Positions 60,635-64,000 of a stretch of 64,000 nt of DNA are shown piece by piece. Numbering within the stretch: position 1 is the stretch's first letter; each line of letters starts with the position of its first letter. Below the pieces are notes generated by a model. The model was not told where the DNA came from. It searched no databases and was given only the letters and a program-made list of their open reading frames with translations. Where the stretch lies: the NCBI GenBank assembly GCA_019423745.1, contig JAHZAV010000001.1, forward strand, positions 1 to 64,000. The letters are read 5' to 3'. The stretch comes from Lachnospiraceae bacterium. GTDB lineage: Bacteria; Bacillota; Clostridia; Lachnospirales; Lachnospiraceae. Both the position numbers and the translations under genes were made by a program.

Positions 60635-62022
60635 TGGCTGATATGTTAAAAAGAGTTCCTGTCAGAGAACAGGATGCGAAGGTAAGAGCAACAAATTTTG
60701 AAGAAGTATGTTATGGATATAATAAAGAGGAAGCAATGGAAGAAGCGGCACGTTGTCTGAATTGTAAGAATGCAAAATGTATTCAGGGATGTCCGGTTTC
60801 CATCAATATTCCGGGATTTATTTCAAAAGTGAAAGAAGGGGATATTGAGGGAGCATATGAAGTGATTGGAGAATCTTCTGCGCTTCCGGCCATTTGCGGA
60901 CGCGTATGCCCACAGGAATCACAGTGTGAATGCAAATGTATCCGGGGAATTAAAGGAGAGCCGGTTTCCATCGGTAAATTGGAAAGATTTGTTGCAGATT
61001 ATGCTTTGGAAAATGATATTAAACCTAAAAAAGCGGAAAAAATGAATGGTCACAAGGTGGCAGTTATCGGATCCGGTCCGTCCGGTCTTACTTGTGCAGG
61101 GGATCTGGCAAAATTGGGATATGAGGTAACAGTATTTGAAGCACTTCATGAACTTGGAGGAGTTTTAGTATACGGTATTCCAGAATTCCGTCTTCCAAAG
61201 GAAAAAGTTGTAAAAAAAGAAATAGAAAAAGTAAAAGAGCTTGGTGTTAAATTTGAGACCAATGTTGTAATCGGGAAATCAACTACGATTGATCAGTTAA
61301 TGGAAGAAGAAAATTTTGAGGCTGTATTTATTGGCTCAGGAGCAGGGCTTCCAATGTTTATGGGAATTCCGGGAGAAACCGCAAACGGAGTATTCTCTGC
61401 AAATGAATACTTAACAAGAAGTAATTTGATGAAAGCGTTTGATGATTCCTATGATACGCCGATTGCTGCAGGTAAGAAAGTAGCTGTTATCGGAGGCGGA
61501 AATGTAGCGATGGATGCAGCAAGAACAGCCCTTCGTCTTGGTGCAGAAGTACATATTGTTTATCGTAGAAGTGAAGCAGAGCTGCCAGCCAGAGTAGAAG
61601 AAGTTCATCATGCAAAAGAAGAAGGAGTTATTTTTGATCTTTTAACGAATCCAAAAGAGATCCTTGTGGATGAAAATGGATGGGTTAAAGGAATGAAGGT
61701 AATTAAGATGGAATTAGGAGAGCCGGATGCATCAGGCAGACGCCGTCCGGTAGAAATTCCAGGATCAGAATATGAAATAGAAGTAGATACAGTAATTATG
61801 TCACTTGGTACATCTCCAAATCCGCTGATTGCCTCTACAACGAAAGGTTTGGAAACAAATCGAAGAAAATGCATTGTTGCAGAAGAAGAAAACGGACAGA
61901 CTTCAAAGGCGTGTGTATTTGCCGGTGGAGATGCTGTGACAGGAGCAGCAACAGTTATCCTTGCTATGGGAGCAGGAAAAGCAGGCGCGAAGGGAATACA
62001 TGAGCTGCTGTCACAGAAATAG
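60634..62022 (+). CDS. nfnB: NfnB / NADPH-dependent glutamate synthase small-chain-like subunit
   Basis: Large subunit of the electron-bifurcating complex, 462 residues. Cysteine motifs CLNCKNAKCIQGCP (about 43-56) and CGRVCPQESQCECKC bind two [4Fe-4S] clusters. FAD site VIGSGPSGLTCAGDLA (about 144-159) and second nucleotide site VIGGGNVAMDAARTALRLGA (about 288). The same family contains the GltD/GltA protein often named glutamate synthase, but no large glutamate synthase is adjacent; pairing with nfnA makes Nfn the better reading. Confidence 0.9.
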   Translation: MADMLKRVPVREQDAKVRATNFEEVCYGYNKEEAMEEAARCLNCKNAKCIQGCPVSINIPGFISKVKEGDIEGAYEVIGESSALPAICGRVCPQESQCECKCIRGIKGEPVSIGKLERFVADYALENDIKPKKAEKMNGHKVAVIGSGPSGLTCAGDLAKLGYEVTVFEALHELGGVLVYGIPEFRLPKEKVVKKEIEKVKELGVKFETNVVIGKSTTIDQLMEEENFEAVFIGSGAGLPMFMGIPGETANGVFSANEYLTRSNLMKAFDDSYDTPIAAGKKVAVIGGGNVAMDAARTALRLGAEVHIVYRRSEAELPARVEEVHHAKEEGVIFDLLTNPKEILVDENGWVKGMKVIKMELGEPDASGRRRPVEIPGSEYEIEVDTVIMSLGTSPNPLIASTTKGLETNRRKCIVAEEENGQTSKACVFAGGDAVTGAATVILAMGAGKAGAKGIHELLSQK

Positions 62023-62038
62023 ACAAGATGGAATCATG

Positions 62039-62072
62039 CAGGAAGGTCTCTTGAAAGATCTTCCTGTTTTTT
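62039..62072 (+). terminator. Terminator of nfnAB
   Basis: 11-base stem CAGGAAGGTCT / AGATCTTCCTG (62039-62049 with 62056-62066, one G-T), loop of 6, T run after. Confidence 0.92.
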
Positions 62073-62159
62073 CTCTCTTTATGTCTATGAAATTGTCCGA
62101 CTTTATATCAGACTTTCGGAGTGTAAATATAGATGCCGAATAGTTAAAGGAGAAAACAG

Positions 62160-62639
62160 ATGAAAATAACAGTTATATCTGTTGGAAAAATAAAAGAAAA
62201 ATATTTGAAAGATGCTATTGCAGAATATTCCAAGCGGCTGAGTAAATACTGTCGTTTGGAAATAATAGAAGTAGCTGACGAAAAAACACCAGATCAGGCC
62301 AGTGAGAATGTTGAAGAAGGAATACGTGCCAGAGAAGGTGAGAGGATTTTAAAAAACATAAAAGATGACATGTATGTCATAACTTTAGAAATTCAAGGTA
62401 AGATGGTGACTTCAGAAGAACTGGCCGAAAAAATAGAGACTCTTGGCATCCAAGGGAAAAGTAATCTTGCTTTTGTCATTGGCGGTTCAATCGGTCTGGG
62501 AAAAGCTGTCATGAATCGTTCGGATTTTGCTCTGAGTTTTTCAAGAATGACTTTTCCACATCAGCTTATGAGAGTTGTTTTACTGGAACAGATATACAGA
62601 GGATTTCGGATTATAAATGGAGAACCATATCATAAGTAA
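62160..62639 (+). CDS. rlmH: 23S rRNA pseudouridine-1915 N3-methyltransferase RlmH
   Basis: SPOUT-class methyltransferase, 159 residues, modifying helix 69 of 23S rRNA. VGKIKEKYLKDAIAEYSKRL at the N terminus, SAM-binding FVIGGSIGLGKAV and C-terminal SRMTFPHQLMRVVLLEQIYR are diagnostic. AAAGGAGAA ribosome binding site. Also called YbeA/OrfX; it hosts SCCmec attachment in staphylococci, but no integration is seen here. Confidence 0.97.
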   Translation: MKITVISVGKIKEKYLKDAIAEYSKRLSKYCRLEIIEVADEKTPDQASENVEEGIRAREGERILKNIKDDMYVITLEIQGKMVTSEELAEKIETLGIQGKSNLAFVIGGSIGLGKAVMNRSDFALSFSRMTFPHQLMRVVLLEQIYRGFRIINGEPYHK

Positions 62640-62680
62640 GAAAATTTGTCTTTTTCAAAGATTTAGAATTAGGAGATAAA

Positions 62681-63565
62681 ATGCGTACAGAGGAAGAAAT
62701 GTTTGGTGTCATTATAGAGACGGCAAAGTCTGATGATCGTATATTAGCAGCCTATCTGAAGGGTTCAAGGGCCAATCCAAATGTTCCGAAGGATATTTAT
62801 CAGGATTATGATATTATGTATGTTGTAAAAGAGACGGAAAGTTTTCAAAAAGATTTGTCATGGATGAATCTCTTCGGAAAAATTATTTTGAAACAGGAGC
62901 AAAAAGATGATTTTGGATATGGGGAACGCTTTGGATTAAGAAGTCATTATGACAAAATGTATTCTTGGCTTTTGTTGTTTGAGGATGGAAATCGTATTGA
63001 TATTGGTGTTGAGACCGTAGAAGCGATGAGAGAGGGGAATAGCAGGAATAAACTTTTCCTGCCACTTTTAGATAAAGTTGGATGTCTTCCCAAGATGCCG
63101 CCTCCGACGGATGAAGATTTTTATATTCAGAAACCAACAGAGACAAAATTTATGGGATGCTGCAATGAGTTTTTCTGGTCTCTTACCGATGTTGTCAAAG
63201 GAATTTTGCGGGATGAACTTCCATTTGCAATGTTTACATATTATACACAGGCCCATCAGATGTTGGAAACTATGTTGAGATGGTATATCGGCAGCAATAA
63301 CGATTACTCTATTTCAAGTGGAAAGCAGAATAAATATTTTAAAAAGTATCTTCCGGAGGAAGTGTATTTGTTATATTTGCAGACATTTCCTGACAGTCAT
63401 TATGAACATTTCTGGCAGACAATTCGAATTTCCTGCCATCTCTTTCATGAAATTGGAGTCTCTATGGCGGAAAGGCTTGGCGTGGTATATCCAAAGAAAT
63501 ATGAGAACGGATTGAAGAAGTATATAGAAATTGCAAGAGGAGAAGATGGAGAGGTGAAGCCATGA
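62681..63565 (+). CDS. ANT(6)-like aminoglycoside nucleotidyltransferase-family protein
   Basis: 294-residue nucleotidyltransferase similar to streptomycin 6-adenylyltransferases. Active-site GSR (28-30) and DYD (42-44) supply the Mg-binding aspartates, and GNRIDIGVE (about 105-113) gives the third acidic residue. The product N terminus (MRTEEEMFGVIIETAK) closely follows the family. It sits in ordinary chromosomal context without mobile elements, base composition like its neighbours, so it is probably an intrinsic homolog; actual resistance is unproven. Overlaps the next gene as ATGA. RBS AGGAGA. Confidence 0.85.
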   Translation: MRTEEEMFGVIIETAKSDDRILAAYLKGSRANPNVPKDIYQDYDIMYVVKETESFQKDLSWMNLFGKIILKQEQKDDFGYGERFGLRSHYDKMYSWLLLFEDGNRIDIGVETVEAMREGNSRNKLFLPLLDKVGCLPKMPPPTDEDFYIQKPTETKFMGCCNEFFWSLTDVVKGILRDELPFAMFTYYTQAHQMLETMLRWYIGSNNDYSISSGKQNKYFKKYLPEEVYLLYLQTFPDSHYEHFWQTIRISCHLFHEIGVSMAERLGVVYPKKYENGLKKYIEIARGEDGEVKP

Positions 63566-63927
63566 AGTTACGAAACATATTGATTGTTGTTAGAGATGTG
63601 GAAAAGGCAAGGAAGTTTTATCATGATTTATTTGGTCTGGATATGGTGCTTGATCAGGACGGAAATATGATTTTAACAGAAGGACTCGTACTTCAGGATG
63701 AAAAAATATGGAAAAAATTTCTTGGAAAAGAGATTATACAGGAGAGTAATGCCTGTGAATTGTATTTTGAGGAGCGAGATATTGAAGCATTTGTTCAAAA
63801 ACTTGAAAAGCTGTATCCATCTGTCAAATATGTCAACAAGCTCATGACCCAAAGCTGGGGACAGAAAGTGGTTCGTTTTTATGATTTAGATGGAAATTTG
63901 ATTGAAGTGGGAACACCTGCTGTCTGA
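63562..63927 (+). CDS. VOC-family (glyoxalase/bleomycin-type) protein
   Basis: 121-residue vicinal-oxygen-chelate fold protein. LRNILIVVRDVEKARKFYHD is the typical first beta-alpha unit and VVRFYDLDGNLIEVG the last. The conserved C-terminal glutamate is a candidate metal ligand. Function cannot be told; coupled by ATGA with the nucleotidyltransferase gene, so the two may be expressed together. Confidence 0.85.
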   Translation: MKLRNILIVVRDVEKARKFYHDLFGLDMVLDQDGNMILTEGLVLQDEKIWKKFLGKEIIQESNACELYFEERDIEAFVQKLEKLYPSVKYVNKLMTQSWGQKVVRFYDLDGNLIEVGTPAV

Positions 63928-63945
63928 TTTATAAGGAGAAGAAAT

Positions 63946-64000
63946 ATGAATGATTGGTTTGATATGACACTCCATCGATTACAGTCAGAGGTAATGGAAA
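63946..64000 (+). CDS. Start of an unidentified gene, cut by the window end
   Basis: ATG 63946 lies 8-10 bases after AAGGAG and the frame stays open for 18 codons to the end of the window. The product begins MNDWFDMTLHRLQSEVM. Too short to identify. Confidence 0.5.
   Translation, partial: MNDWFDMTLHRLQSEVME

Overview
The window reads as a chromosomal segment of a low-to-moderate GC, endospore-forming Firmicute, most likely a gut Lachnospiraceae (Blautia/Dorea/Mediterraneibacter-like). This rests on gpr-spoIIP, a complete spoIIIAA-AH operon, a PotC-PotD fusion, NfnAB, formate-THF ligase, and strong purine-rich ribosome binding sites. The taxon is an inference. Coding density is high, there is no gene-free stretch longer than about 250 bases, and I saw no tRNA, rRNA, prophage, insertion sequence or CRISPR array.

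Layout. 1-5.7 kb: XRE-cupin regulator and a potABC-D polyamine transporter, then a flavoprotein. 5.7-12 kb: xanthine/uracil permease (minus strand), DegV, DMT exporter, DUF362 ferredoxin protein, CstA. 12-16.4 kb: ABC-F ATPase, ilvN-ilvC, a PyrE-like phosphoribosyltransferase. 16.4-23.6 kb: rpsT (minus strand), gpr-spoIIP, and a type IIA topoisomerase pair (parE-parC-like). 23.6-34.9 kb: the classic rimP-nusA-ylxR-ylxQ-infB-rbfA-nrnA-truB-ribF-rpsO-pnp translation and RNA cluster. 35.0-39.9 kb: spoIIIAA-AH, followed by a secreted lamin-tail-domain protein. 40.8-43.6 kb: deoB-prfC. 43.7-55.1 kb: asp23-nusB-xseA-xseB-ispA-dxs-tlyA-nadK-argR-recN-ftsK/spoIIIE. 55.2-64 kb: fhs, an unrecognised 48-residue small ORF translationally coupled to a zinc-ribbon/TPR/CHB_HEX membrane protein, iron alcohol dehydrogenase, nfnAB, rlmH, an ANT(6)-like nucleotidyltransferase, a VOC protein and a truncated last gene.

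How the genes work together. Most of the window is core housekeeping in long co-directional operons with ATGA-type overlaps. Regulation appears to be concentrated in structured leaders (rimP, rpsO, pnp, rpsT), sigma-A promoters with 17-base spacers, two sigma-E-like promoters before sporulation genes, and a near-consensus Rex operator over the alcohol dehydrogenase start site. That operator would tie fermentation to the NADH/NAD+ ratio, next to the electron-bifurcating NfnAB.

No obviously new multi-gene system was found. The points most worth following are the large beta-rich insertion inside the TOBE domain of PotA, the hidden 48-residue ORF, the leader RNAs, the recently amplified repeats in IF-2, the PRPP-loop-degenerate PyrE paralog and the lamin-tail protein after spoIIIA.
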